From NCBI GenBank assembly GCA_937930235.1, contig CALGLJ010000098.1, positions 1-57,155 of the forward strand: a stretch of 57,155 nt of DNA, read 5' to 3'. Every line of letters begins with the position of its first letter. The stretch's first letter is position 1. The DNA is from an uncultured Verrucomicrobiales bacterium. GTDB taxonomy: Bacteria; Verrucomicrobiota; Verrucomicrobiia; Verrucomicrobiales; Akkermansiaceae. The position numbers and the translations under genes are program-made. Below are positions 8,874 to 17,018 of this stretch, piece by piece. The notes under the pieces are model-generated. The model was not told where the DNA came from. It saw nothing but the letters and a program-made list of their open reading frames with translations, and ran no database searches.

Positions 8874-9317
8874 CTATTCGCCTTCAACACCAAATTCGTC
8901 ATCGCGGTCACGCTCAACCTCTTGGTTTGCAATATACTCCTTGATAATTTCATCTGTCACATTTCCTGTCGTGCAAGCAAAATAACCGCGTGCCCACAGA
9001 TGACATCCCCAATACTCCTTTTTAAGGTGCCGATACTCCCCTAACAACTTTCGCGACGACCGTCCCTTAATACTCTGCATCAGCTTGGATATCGATAGGT
9101 GTGGTGGCACCGACACGAGCATGTGAACATGATCCGCACTTACATGCCCCTTCTCGATATACACATCCAAGCTTTTACAGGTTTCTCTCAACATCTCTCG
9201 TAATCGAACACCCACCGCTCCGCTGAGCACCCGCTTGCGGTATTTCGTAATCCACACCAAATGATATTTTAAATCGTATACACTATGGGATGATTTCCGG
9301 TAGGCCACGTCCCGCAA
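8874..9317 (-). CDS. tnpA: IS200 transposase TnpA (Y1 HUH family)
   Basis: The protein has 147 residues, the usual size. It carries VYDLKYHLVWITKYRKRVL at the N-terminus, the HUH metal-binding motif as HVHM in SADHVHMLVSVPP, and the helix-D tyrosine in DEIIKEYIANQE. This enzyme cuts and rejoins single-stranded DNA at hairpin ends. All catalytic residues are present, so the element may be active. A C-terminal acidic tail (ERDRDDEFGVEGE) follows the tyrosine helix. Confidence 0.93.
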   Translation of the reverse strand: MRDVAYRKSSHSVYDLKYHLVWITKYRKRVLSGAVGVRLREMLRETCKSLDVYIEKGHVSADHVHMLVSVPPHLSISKLMQSIKGRSSRKLLGEYRHLKKEYWGCHLWARGYFACTTGNVTDEIIKEYIANQEVERDRDDEFGVEGE

Positions 9318-9331
9318 GCATACTGAAAGTC

Positions 9332-9347
9332 TTCGCCTAAAGGCGAG
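9332..9347 (-). repeat. IS200 left-end hairpin
   Basis: The stem TCGCC-TTTA-GGCGA (minus strand) lies 15 bp upstream of the tnpA start and has the same TTTA loop as the right-end hairpins. It is the likely left-end TnpA recognition structure. Confidence 0.65.
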
Positions 9348-9360
9348 GGTTTTTCTCCCC

Positions 9361-9865
9361 GTTTACAGACAATCAAGCTCGGCTTATCACAACTGTATAC
9401 GCCTTCTAAGCGAATATCTCCCCCAAAGACAGCAAGCTGAAGTGCCATCCGTTGAAGATATTCAGATGGAGTTGCATTTCTTCTCCCAAGCTTCCCATTT
9501 TCAGGAAATGGCACTTGTCCAAAAAATCCAGCCAGAGTCCTTTTTACTGCCCGTGAATCAACCTCTCGAAAGAAGACCTCGTGTTCACTAGTACTATTTG
9601 AAACTAAATTTAGATTCTCAAATAGCTGCTCCGAAATTATCAGGGCTTTATCACGCGCCCAGCTTTCAAGATTTCCGATTTCGCCTCGGATAGATGCTGA
9701 ATCACCTGCGCACGGACTTGAGCCGCCGACAATTGCTTTTGCGGCGTCTTCGAAAGCTTGGCGTAGGTCTGCACTAGAGCTTGTGATGGGGCTTTGACTT
9801 TCATTTGAGACACCTTCGCCATCAGCAGCAGAGCTGTCAATTGGATTTGAAGGTGGAATGGGCAT
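9361..9865 (-). pseudogene. 5' fragment of a polyvalent-protein kinase-like gene, truncated by IS200
   Basis: The track gives a 198-residue ORF ending at 9269, but the last ~30 codons read through the IS200 left end, so the genuine part is about 168 residues. Residues about 95-168 read VFFREVDSRAVKRTLAGFFGQ, then NATPSEYLQRMALQLAVFGGDIRLEGVY and KPSLIVCKR. This pattern (TPxEYLxRxALxNxxFGDDIRLEG..PSxVxSQ) is what I recall for the kinase-like domain of polyvalent proteins from phages and conjugative elements. That assignment is from memory and needs a profile search. There is no signal peptide. The C-terminal half of the domain is missing. Confidence 0.45.
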
Positions 9866-9940
9866 ACAGAAATCGAGATTTTTGACTAGTTCAACTAAGA
9901 TCAGGAATATTTTATGGCTCCAAAGTCAATCTATAGAAAT

Positions 9941-9963
9941 GAAAAGAGCGGGGCAAACCCCGC
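9941..9963 (-). terminator. Intrinsic terminator of the nrdBA operon
   Basis: A 6-bp GC stem (GCGGGG with CCCCGC, loop of four) at 9948-9963 is followed on the minus strand by CTCTTTTC. It lies about 20 bp past the nrdA stop codon. Confidence 0.7.
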
Positions 9964-9984
9964 CCTTTAAAGTTTCTTAGGTCT

Positions 9985-12900
9985 CTACTGACAGGCTTCG
10001 CATTCTTCACCGTTCATCATGGCTTGGATGCTGCAGGCTTGTTGCTCGGCGGGGGTGTAAGTTTTCTTCTCGGCGGTTTTTCCGACGGTGGATTTCTCGA
10101 TGTCGCTGGCTTGTTGAGTGCGGAGGTAGTAGGTGGTTTTGAGGCCGGTGTGCCAGGCGTGGCGATACATGTGGCTGAGGCTCTTCATGTCGGGTGTTGG
10201 TAGGAAGAGGTTGACGCTTTGAGATTGGTCGATCCACTTTTGGCGGCGCGCAGCGGCGTCGATAATGGCTTCGTAGCCAACTTCGAAGACGGTTTGGTGC
10301 TTCGCTTTGAGGTGGTCGGGGATGCCTTCGATGTTGGCGAGTTCTCCGTTGAAGTATTTGAGCTGGTCGATCATATCGCTGTCCCAGAGGCCTTCTTTTT
10401 TGAGGTCATTGACCAAGACGGGATTAAGGACGGTGAAGTCGCCACCGAGGTTACTTTTCACGAACAAGTTGGTGTAGTTCGGCTCGATGCAGGGAGTCGT
10501 TCCCATGATGTTAGAGATGGTCGCGGTGGGGGCGATGGCGAGGACGTTGGAGTTACGCATACCGTTTTGGGCGATGGACTCGCGGACGGGACGCCAGTCC
10601 ATTTTTCCACCACGGGGGACTTTGACATCGACTCCCCTTTCGTCTTCGAGGCTGTCGACGGTATCTTGCGGGAGGATGCCGCGATCCCATTTGGAACCTT
10701 TGTAGCTGTTATAAGTGCCGCGCTCGGACGCTAATTCGGAGCTCGCCGAATAGGCATAGTAGCTGATCGCTTCCATGAACTCGTCGTTGAAATCAATGGC
10801 GGCATCGGAAGCGAACTGGAGGTTCTTTTTGAAGAGAGCGTTTTGAAGACCCATGACACCGAGTCCGATGGGACGGTGGCGAGAGTTCGCGGTCTTGGCG
10901 GCATCGGTTGGGTAGAAGTTGATGTCGATGACGTTATCGAGCGCACGGATGGCGACGGTGACGGTCTCGCGGAGCATGTCGTGATCGAGCATGCCGTCTT
11001 TGGTGATGTGAGTATCGAGGACGACGGAGCCGAGGTTACAGACGGCGGTTTCTTCGTCACTAGTATTGAGGGTGATCTCGGTGCAGAGGTTACTGGAGTG
11101 GATGACGCCAGCGTGGTCTTGTGGGCTGCGGAGGTTGCAGGGATCCTTGAAGGTGATCCAAGGGTGGCCAGTTTCGAAGATCATTTTGAGCATCTTTTTC
11201 CAAAGCTCGATGGCTTCGATCTTACGGGACCAAATTTTGCCTTCTTCGGCCATCTTTTCGTATTCACCATAGCGTTGCTCGAAGGCCTTGCCGTAGAGAT
11301 CGTGGAGATCCGGGCACTCATTGGCGCGGAAAAGAGTCCAGCTTTGACGGGCCTCCATCCGCTTCATGAATAAATCCGGGATCCAGTTGGCGGTATTCAT
11401 ATCATGCGTGCGGCGACGCTCGTCACCTACATTGACGCGGAGCTCAAGGAAGTCCTCGATGTCATTGTGCCAAGACTCGAGGTAGGCGCAGCCGGAGCCG
11501 CGACGTTTGCCGCCTTGGTTGACGGCGATGAGTTGGTCGTTGTGGAGCTTCAGGAAAGGGATGACGCCTTGGGACTCGCCATTGGTGCCCTGGATGTAGC
11601 CACCAGTTCCGCGAACAGCGGTCCAAGAACCACCGAGTCCTCCGGCCCACTTGGAGAGGAAGGCATTTTCGGCAATGCCACGGTGCATGATGGACTCAAT
11701 GGAGTCATCGACCTTGTAAAGGTAGCAGCTGGAGAGCTGGCTGTGGAGGGTTCCGGAATTAAAGAGAGTTGGCGTAGAGGAGCAGAAGCGGCGTCCTTTA
11801 TACAGCTGATAGAGGCGGATGACCCAGTCTTCGGCATTGGTTTTCTCGGCCTTGAAGAGACCCATTGCAACACGCATCCAGAAGAACTGCGGAGTCTCCA
11901 TGCGGCGTGGTTTTTTCCCCGTCTTATCAACATTGAGATAGCGATCATAGAGGGTCTGAATGCCGAGGAATTCAAAATCAAGATCCGCAGAGGGATCGAG
12001 GGCATCAGCAAGGCGATCAAGATCATACTTCTCCATAATGTCTGGAGAGAGGCGTTTGATTTCTACTCCATGTTTGAGATACGATTTAAAATTGTCGCGA
12101 TGAGCCTCCTTGAGCGCTTCGATTCCATCGGTCTGAATATTCCATGGCAGCACTTCTTCATAGATATATGACAGAAGAATGCGACCGGCGAACTTGGACA
12201 TATCGGCATCTTTTTCAAGAAGGGTCTTGGAATTGAGAATGATGGTCTTTTTAAGATCTTCTTGAGAAATTTCAGCTCCAATAGATCGGCGGAGTTCTTT
12301 TTCGATCTCATCTTCGGCCATGGAGAGGTCGAGGCCGATGGAGGCGAATTGAATGCGCTTCTTAAGCTCGGCGCCGTCCCAGAAATTCGATTGCCCATCA
12401 GGGGTCGTAACGGTGACGAAGGACTCTTGAGCAGGGTCTTCTATTTCGACCGGATGCTCGATGCGGAGACGGGCGCGTTCATCGCGATAGCGAACGTAGT
12501 GAGCCGCAACTTTAAAAAAGCCCTGACGCATGAGTTCTTCTTGCACCAGATCTTGCACATCCTCGATGTGTACGAAGGCTTGGTCTCCGGTCCGGACACG
12601 GGCCGTCACCGCTTGGGCGATTCCATTTGCGCCAGTCGTATCCTCTTTTACGGTCAGAAAAGCGCGGGAGACGGCCTGTTCAATCTTGGTCTCAGACCAT
12701 GGGACAACATTCCCATTGCGCCGGATCAGACGCACAGGCATCTCCGTCGGCTCATCTGTAACGGCAATCTCACCTGTGGATTCGAGCGAGCGCTTAAAGA
12801 CAAGAGACTTTGCCACGTCGTGCGCATCATTTTCGATGAGAGCTTTTTCAATGAGCAGGTAGAGATCATTCTGAGTGAGCTTGAGCTGTCCTCCTCGCTG

Positions 12901-13224
12901 CACTTCATTCATGAGAGACTGAGAGACTCGATGAGCAACGGATGAAACGAAGGAACGGTTCTTATCAGAAAAAATGGCATCCTCTGGTTCATTGCGGGAA
13001 ATGAGGAGATTGGTGAGAGATTCACCAATGGCATCGGCTACGTCGGCGAGAGAAAAGTGCTGCTCCGCACCCGCCCGCGTGATGGTAATCTCGGGGATGG
13101 GAGTGCGATGCTCCGTGGCGAGCGTTTCGCGCCAAGCATATGAGGCAGCACCATCAGGATTAAAGCGAGAGGCGACAGTTTCTTTTAACGCGAGATCTTC
13201 GTTGAGTGTGAGGGAACGATACAT
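9985..13224 (-). CDS. nrdA: Ribonucleoside-diphosphate reductase alpha subunit with multiple ATP-cones
   Basis: This is the large subunit of a class I ribonucleotide reductase, reducing NDPs to dNDPs. At 1079 residues it is far longer than E. coli NrdA because of its N-terminus. There are ATP-cone-like segments at about 43-150 and 268-358, and a canonical cone at about 161-255 (VRLIRRNGNVVPWSETKIEQAV). The catalytic barrel follows, with LSSCYLYKVDDS, SSNLCTEI (radical Cys and Glu), AVCNLGSV and the RNR signature near MRNSNVLAIAPTATISNI. It ends in the redox tail CEACQ, and all essential Cys are visible. A Chlamydia NrdA of similar length also has extra cones. It lies 89 bp downstream of nrdB in the same operon. 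Long plus-strand ORFs opposite it are shadows. Confidence 0.95.
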   Translation of the reverse strand: MYRSLTLNEDLALKETVASRFNPDGAASYAWRETLATEHRTPIPEITITRAGAEQHFSLADVADAIGESLTNLLISRNEPEDAIFSDKNRSFVSSVAHRVSQSLMNEVQRGGQLKLTQNDLYLLIEKALIENDAHDVAKSLVFKRSLESTGEIAVTDEPTEMPVRLIRRNGNVVPWSETKIEQAVSRAFLTVKEDTTGANGIAQAVTARVRTGDQAFVHIEDVQDLVQEELMRQGFFKVAAHYVRYRDERARLRIEHPVEIEDPAQESFVTVTTPDGQSNFWDGAELKKRIQFASIGLDLSMAEDEIEKELRRSIGAEISQEDLKKTIILNSKTLLEKDADMSKFAGRILLSYIYEEVLPWNIQTDGIEALKEAHRDNFKSYLKHGVEIKRLSPDIMEKYDLDRLADALDPSADLDFEFLGIQTLYDRYLNVDKTGKKPRRMETPQFFWMRVAMGLFKAEKTNAEDWVIRLYQLYKGRRFCSSTPTLFNSGTLHSQLSSCYLYKVDDSIESIMHRGIAENAFLSKWAGGLGGSWTAVRGTGGYIQGTNGESQGVIPFLKLHNDQLIAVNQGGKRRGSGCAYLESWHNDIEDFLELRVNVGDERRRTHDMNTANWIPDLFMKRMEARQSWTLFRANECPDLHDLYGKAFEQRYGEYEKMAEEGKIWSRKIEAIELWKKMLKMIFETGHPWITFKDPCNLRSPQDHAGVIHSSNLCTEITLNTSDEETAVCNLGSVVLDTHITKDGMLDHDMLRETVTVAIRALDNVIDINFYPTDAAKTANSRHRPIGLGVMGLQNALFKKNLQFASDAAIDFNDEFMEAISYYAYSASSELASERGTYNSYKGSKWDRGILPQDTVDSLEDERGVDVKVPRGGKMDWRPVRESIAQNGMRNSNVLAIAPTATISNIMGTTPCIEPNYTNLFVKSNLGGDFTVLNPVLVNDLKKEGLWDSDMIDQLKYFNGELANIEGIPDHLKAKHQTVFEVGYEAIIDAAARRQKWIDQSQSVNLFLPTPDMKSLSHMYRHAWHTGLKTTYYLRTQQASDIEKSTVGKTAEKKTYTPAEQQACSIQAMMNGEECEACQ

Positions 13225-13313
13225 TTTTGGAGAAAAGTTATGGATGAAGTGAGTAGTGAAAATGGAGTGAGAGAAAAAATGAGGTCGAGAAATACCGGAA
13301 AAGGAGAGAAGTT

Positions 13314-14408
13314 TTAAAGATCATCGTCGTCGTACGAGGTATCTTCGAGGACACTGGATTTCTGATATTCGGTGACTTTTCCTTCGAAGAAGTTTTGCTC
13401 TTTCTTAAGATCAATGGCTTCCGATAGCCAAGGGAATGGATTTTGGGTCTCTTGGTTCAGAGGATCGAGGTGACAGTTGACGAGACGGCGATCACCGATG
13501 TGATCGATGTATTGCTCGAATTCGGCAATGCTGAGACCAACGGCAGCAACGGGAAGGCAATCCCGAATGAATTCTTTTTCGAGACGAACGCCTTCAGCCA
13601 TAGTCTGGCGGAGGTCTTCTTTAAATTCGGCAGTCCAAATTTCAGGATTCTCCGTGACGAGGGCATTAAGGAGATTGCGGAAGACTTCGATATGATTGGA
13701 CTCATCCCGCAGGGTGTAGCGGAACATCTGACCAATGCCGGGAAATTTATTCTGACGATACAGGCTCAGAATCATGCCAAAGAGGCCGTAAAATTGAGTC
13801 CCTTCCATGACTTGGCCGAAGAGAAAGATGTTCTTGGCGAGTGCCTGCTTATCTTCAATCTTGGTGAGATCGAGGTCACGTCGAAGACCTTGGGAATTGC
13901 TGACAACGAAGTTATTTTTTGCCTTAATGGTGGGAATGTCCTCAAACATGGCCTCACACTCATGAGGATTGAGTCCGAGAGAAGAGATCATGTAAACGAG
14001 AGAGTCTGCATGGATATTTTCCTCATGGGCATGACGACCGAGAACGAGCTTTAACTCAGGAGCGGTCATGGCTTCGCGCACAACGTGAATGATATTATCC
14101 CCCACAATTCCCTCGGCTGCGGAGAAGTAGCCGATCCCCATTTTGATGATCCAGCGTTCAACATCTGAGATTTCTGACCCGCGCCACTGCTCGACATCTT
14201 TCTGCATTTGGATGTCTTCGGGCTCCCAATGGTTCCCTTTCATCGTTTTGTAGAGATCATAGGCCCACTGATATTTCAGTGGGAGAATGTTAAAGAACAT
14301 GGTCTCACGTCCGTTGATCACTTTTTTGGAAGCGAGAGCAGCTTCGGCTTTTTCTTTATCGAGAACGAAAGTGCGATCTCCCAGAGTAATGGTAGTGGTG
14401 TCTGACAT
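13314..14408 (-). CDS. nrdB: Ribonucleotide reductase beta subunit, class Ic-like (no radical tyrosine)
   Basis: I start translation at 14408 (MSDTTTITLGDRTF), since the 52 extra residues in the track ORF are not conserved-looking. The 364-residue ferritin-like protein builds the metal cofactor that starts the radical chain in NrdA. Ligands are readable: Glu99 (FSAAEGIVGDN), Glu130 and His133 (EENIHADSLVY), Glu202 (VMEGTQFYG), Glu236 and His239 (RDESNH). The residue aligned with the radical Tyr122 of E. coli and Phe127 of Chlamydia R2 is Leu137. The first ligand is Glu rather than Asp, as in Chlamydia. Both features fit the Mn/Fe class Ic enzyme, which does not need a tyrosyl radical. The C-terminal tail (SYDDDDL) should dock on NrdA. 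Confidence 0.93.
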   Translation of the reverse strand: MSDTTTITLGDRTFVLDKEKAEAALASKKVINGRETMFFNILPLKYQWAYDLYKTMKGNHWEPEDIQMQKDVEQWRGSEISDVERWIIKMGIGYFSAAEGIVGDNIIHVVREAMTAPELKLVLGRHAHEENIHADSLVYMISSLGLNPHECEAMFEDIPTIKAKNNFVVSNSQGLRRDLDLTKIEDKQALAKNIFLFGQVMEGTQFYGLFGMILSLYRQNKFPGIGQMFRYTLRDESNHIEVFRNLLNALVTENPEIWTAEFKEDLRQTMAEGVRLEKEFIRDCLPVAAVGLSIAEFEQYIDHIGDRRLVNCHLDPLNQETQNPFPWLSEAIDLKKEQNFFEGKVTEYQKSSVLEDTSYDDDDL

Positions 14409-14539
14409 GAAATGTTTTTGGTAAGGGTTAAGACCGTAGTCTTTAAGAAAAGTAAGATTTATAACTGCTTTTAAAGTAGTCCAATCGAGTGAAGTGCATC
14501 TTAGACCGATGGACAGGTCTGAGCAAGGTTGAAGTTGCT

Positions 14540-14575
14540 CATGTAGTATTCTCAAATTATTCACAATACTACATG
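14540..14575. promoter_or_regulatory. Perfect inverted repeat upstream of nrdB, candidate operator
   Basis: Two 11-bp arms, CATGTAGTATT and AATACTACATG, are perfect complements separated by 14 bp of AT-rich DNA. The repeat lies about 130-165 bp upstream of the nrdB start in a 516-bp intergenic stretch. NrdR normally binds two boxes spaced at about this distance upstream of nrd operons, but the arms are not close to the known NrdR consensus, so the regulator is unknown. Confidence 0.45.
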
Positions 14576-14857
14576 TTGTGGTTGAATCAGTTTTCTTGAA
14601 TATTCATTTTAGTCTTGATTTGGGGTGAATCCTTATCATTTCAGGAAATAAGAGGGTCAATTTCACTCATGAAATTGATGACCGATGAGATGAGTTGGGG
14701 TCTCAAAAAAATTGGAATATTTTTGAAAGACTTCTTTCTGGTGATTTTTTTAAAAAAATAGGATTTCAAAAAACCACTCTCATCAAAAGAGATCTCAAGC
14801 CTCTTTTAAAGTCACTTACGGGGATAAATTTTTATTTTGCACGTGGAAATCATGCCG
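14576..14857. other. AT-rich intergenic region upstream of nrdB
   Basis: This stretch lies between the nrdB operator candidate and the terminator of the RG-rich gene. It is markedly AT-rich, with many short runs of A and T. It contains a 71-codon plus-strand ORF (14695-14910) of poor composition that I do not accept as a gene. I see no RNA gene or further repeat here. Confidence 0.5.
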
Positions 14858-14896
14858 AAAAAAAAAACTCCTCTTCTCTTATCAAGAGGAGAGGAG
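14858..14896 (-). terminator. Intrinsic terminator of the RG-rich protein gene
   Basis: On the minus strand there is a long hairpin: outer stem CTCCTCT with AGAGGAG, one mismatch, inner stem CTCTT with AAGAG and a 3-nt loop. A run of ten T residues follows. It starts 28 bp beyond the stop codon. Confidence 0.88.
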
Positions 14897-14924
14897 CTGA
14901 AAAGGAATGAGCTGACCGATTTCT

Positions 14925-16895
14925 TTACTCTGAGCCTGTGACGGGAGGCTCTGCTTTAGACTTGGCCTCGGCCTCGGCAACAGCAGGAGACGAAATTTCC
15001 TGCTCCGGTGCGGAAGCAACCTCTTCCGGGGATGGAGGAGGTTTTGGAGCCTCTGATTCGGATGCTCCGGTTTTCGCTTCCTTCGCTTCCGGTTCAGAAG
15101 CTTTGTCCGATGAGGATTGAGATTCGGTTGAGGTTTCCGTGCTCACGGCTCCGGGAGAGTTGCCATCGTTCTTTGCTGCTTTTTTGGGGGCCTTCTTTTT
15201 TGGTTGCTGCGGTTGCGGAGCTGGTGATTTCGCAATGTGCAGCGTGGTATCATTGAGGAGGATGGCGTGCCCTTGGTTTAAAAGCCAATGCAGATCATGA
15301 TACCATTCGCGCTTGTGTTCATCGGACGCGTCTTTCGGGAGAACGATTTCCCAAAGCTCGGCCAGCTTTTTACCAGTATTCTCTTTCAGGTAGGTCAAGA
15401 TCGCTTGCGGGCGTTCGGCGAGCTGAAGATCATCAGAAGCGGCATGAGGTCGAGAAGGACCGACTTTTAATTTTTTCTCCCACTTATAGACGGCCACATG
15501 ACGGCCAGAGAGCTGGCGGCAGACGACCGGCATGAGATTGGCAGGGTAGCGTTTCTCTTCCTGCACCGTATTCTTGAGTAAGGTAAGAAGTCCGGGAGAG
15601 AGGAGGTTGCCTTTGATGTCTCCAAGAACCCAAGCGCGATTCGTCTCTTCAAAGACTTGGTCGAAGTGATTCTTCAGAAAATGCTGCTCCACCTCACGTG
15701 AGGTTTCGAAAAGGGGCGCTTCGACAACTTCAACTTCAACTTCAGGTTCTGGAGTGGATACTGGATCTTCTTCCCCTGCTGTGTCCGGATCAGATTCGGC
15801 CTCAGAAGTTTCTGGTTCGGAAGGAGTTTCATCAGTCTCGGATGCAGGAGTTTCTGGCTCAATTGCATTTTCCGTAACGGTCTCTTCTCCTGGGATTTCG
15901 TCTGCTGCAGTTTCGTCTGTTGCAGTTTCGTCTGTTGCAGCTTCTTCTTTCGGAGTCTCTTCCACCGGAGATTCAGAGGATTCATCAGGCGATGATTTTT
16001 CCGCTTCGACTTTGGTTTTCGCTGCGGCTTCGGCTTCTTTTATAAGATCTGCCTCGGTTGTTTCCCGCCACTTGGTGACGGTCTTCATGGATTCGAGCCA
16101 GGCTTGGACGGCTTCCTCGCCATGCTCCATTTTAATTTTGGATTTATACTGATCCAGTGACATGTGGCCAAAGCGTTCCCGATGGAGCGTGGCGATATTC
16201 TGCTGGTATCCGTGATAATTAGGTGGGCCGAGAAGTTCACCCGAGATGCCGCATTTGGCGACCGAGCTAAAGCTTCCCTTGGGCGCGTCTCCTTCACTCT
16301 GCACCGCGATGTAAAATTTCTTCAGCCAATCACCGCGCCAGATCTGGCGGCGAGCCTCTTCCTTGGTCAGCCAGACAGAATGATCTTCACGGCAACGGAA
16401 GAACTTCTGGTCTTTATTCTCAAAGGTGACCCGAAAGCGATCACGTCCTTGCAGGCAGACCTTTGCGAGATCAAAGACGGAGTAGGTCCTTCCAGTCTGC
16501 ATGATCTCTTTTGCCAGGAGGTCAAGTGACTCTTCGAGAGGCATGAGCTTAACGGTAAAGCCTTCCGGAGCTGGAACTTCCGTGCGTTGATGACGACGAT
16601 CCTGAAAGCGTCCACGTCCTTTCCCTCCCTTTCCTTGGAATTTTCCGCCGCCACCGCCGCCACCGCCGCCGCGATGATCACGGCGGTCTCCTCTTCTCTG
16701 GCCACCACCTCCGCCGCCGCCGCCGTCTCGACGACCACCGCCCCGGCGGGAGTCATCACGATCCCCACGGTCCTTGAATTTTTTGAGTGATTTGGATTCC
16801 TTATCATCGCGAGCCCATGCAGGCCCGAAATTGAGGCTGGAAAGATCAAGGCCCGTATCGGCACCTTCGGATGAATCTGAGGGATCGTTACTCAT
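14925..16895 (-). CDS. Large RG-rich, probably nucleic-acid-binding protein of unknown function
   Basis: The protein has 656 residues and no signal peptide, so it is cytoplasmic. Residues about 35-105 are an RG/GG-rich disordered tail with two long Gly runs, typical of RNA-binding tails. Residues about 110-285 form a globular part (SVFDLAKVCLQGRDRFRVTF, RRQIWRGDWLKKFY, CGISGELLGPPNYHGYQQ) that I cannot assign. Residues about 290-400 are a long acidic, Thr/Glu-rich linker with direct repeats of ATDE. A second globular part at about 405-560 ends in a winged-helix-like stretch (LHWLLNQGHAILLNDTTLHI). The last 90 residues are Lys/Pro- then Ser/Glu-rich. It is monocistronic with a strong terminator. 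A role in ribosome or RNA handling is only a guess from composition. Confidence 0.7.
   Translation of the reverse strand: MSNDPSDSSEGADTGLDLSSLNFGPAWARDDKESKSLKKFKDRGDRDDSRRGGGRRDGGGGGGGGQRRGDRRDHRGGGGGGGGGKFQGKGGKGRGRFQDRRHQRTEVPAPEGFTVKLMPLEESLDLLAKEIMQTGRTYSVFDLAKVCLQGRDRFRVTFENKDQKFFRCREDHSVWLTKEEARRQIWRGDWLKKFYIAVQSEGDAPKGSFSSVAKCGISGELLGPPNYHGYQQNIATLHRERFGHMSLDQYKSKIKMEHGEEAVQAWLESMKTVTKWRETTEADLIKEAEAAAKTKVEAEKSSPDESSESPVEETPKEEAATDETATDETAADEIPGEETVTENAIEPETPASETDETPSEPETSEAESDPDTAGEEDPVSTPEPEVEVEVVEAPLFETSREVEQHFLKNHFDQVFEETNRAWVLGDIKGNLLSPGLLTLLKNTVQEEKRYPANLMPVVCRQLSGRHVAVYKWEKKLKVGPSRPHAASDDLQLAERPQAILTYLKENTGKKLAELWEIVLPKDASDEHKREWYHDLHWLLNQGHAILLNDTTLHIAKSPAPQPQQPKKKAPKKAAKNDGNSPGAVSTETSTESQSSSDKASEPEAKEAKTGASESEAPKPPPSPEEVASAPEQEISSPAVAEAEAKSKAEPPVTGSE
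16623..16745 (-). repeat. Low-complexity Gly/Arg-coding tract
   Basis: Imperfect CCG/CCACCG-type triplet repeats encode two runs of Gly within the RG-rich tail of the protein above. Such tracts change length easily by slippage, so the Gly count may vary between strains or assemblies. Confidence 0.7.
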
Positions 16896-16909
16896 GAATT
16901 GATTCAGGA

Positions 16910-16950
16910 ATTAAACACATGCCCGATAGCTAGGGAAGCACGTGTTTAAT
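16910..16950. promoter_or_regulatory. 13-bp imperfect inverted repeat upstream of the RG-rich gene
   Basis: ATTAAACACATGC and GCACGTGTTTAAT pair with a single mismatch around a 15-nt loop. It sits 15 bp upstream of the RG-rich gene start and about 70 bp past the aldo/keto reductase stop. The T run lies on the plus-strand side, which is wrong for terminating the minus-strand reductase gene. It could be an operator or a 5'-UTR structure instead. Confidence 0.35.
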
Positions 16951-17018
16951 CCATTTTTTAACAATTTTTCATCCATGGCCCCCTATTTTCTAGTGATCAA
17001 ATCTCCTGCTAAGAAAAA

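Larger units (their letters stand above)
8812..9360 (-). mobile_element. IS200-type insertion sequence (boundaries approximate)
   Basis: The element consists of one tnpA gene flanked by short stem-loops of the IS200/IS605 kind. In the minus-strand direction all the hairpins have a TTTA loop. One lies at the left end (9332-9347, stem TCGCC). Two lie at the right end (8846-8861, stem GTCGAC, and 8816-8835, stem CCACC plus TGC with a wobble). There are no inverted terminal repeats and no target duplication, as expected for single-strand transposition. Exact cleavage sites were not determined. No tnpB is present, so it belongs to the IS200 group. Confidence 0.75.

Noticed and set aside
10219-12945. 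Several long plus-strand ORFs (10219-10734, 10843-11373, 11404-12171, 12262-12945) opposite nrdA
   Set aside because: All lie antisense to a clear 1079-residue NrdA, have no family motifs and arise from its codon bias.
13443-14054. 203-codon plus-strand ORF opposite nrdB
   Set aside because: Antisense to the well-supported nrdB gene, with no start-site support or motifs.
14695-14910. 71-codon plus-strand ORF upstream of nrdB
   Set aside because: Low-complexity AT-rich sequence running into the terminator hairpin; no ribosome binding site.
15754-16152. 132-codon Ser/Val-rich plus-strand ORF
   Set aside because: It is the complement of the acidic Glu/Thr repeat in the RG-rich protein.
16623-16745. 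Possible CRISPR or VNTR signal in the CCG-rich tract
   Set aside because: It is an in-frame Gly/Arg-coding run without spacers; no CRISPR array was seen anywhere.
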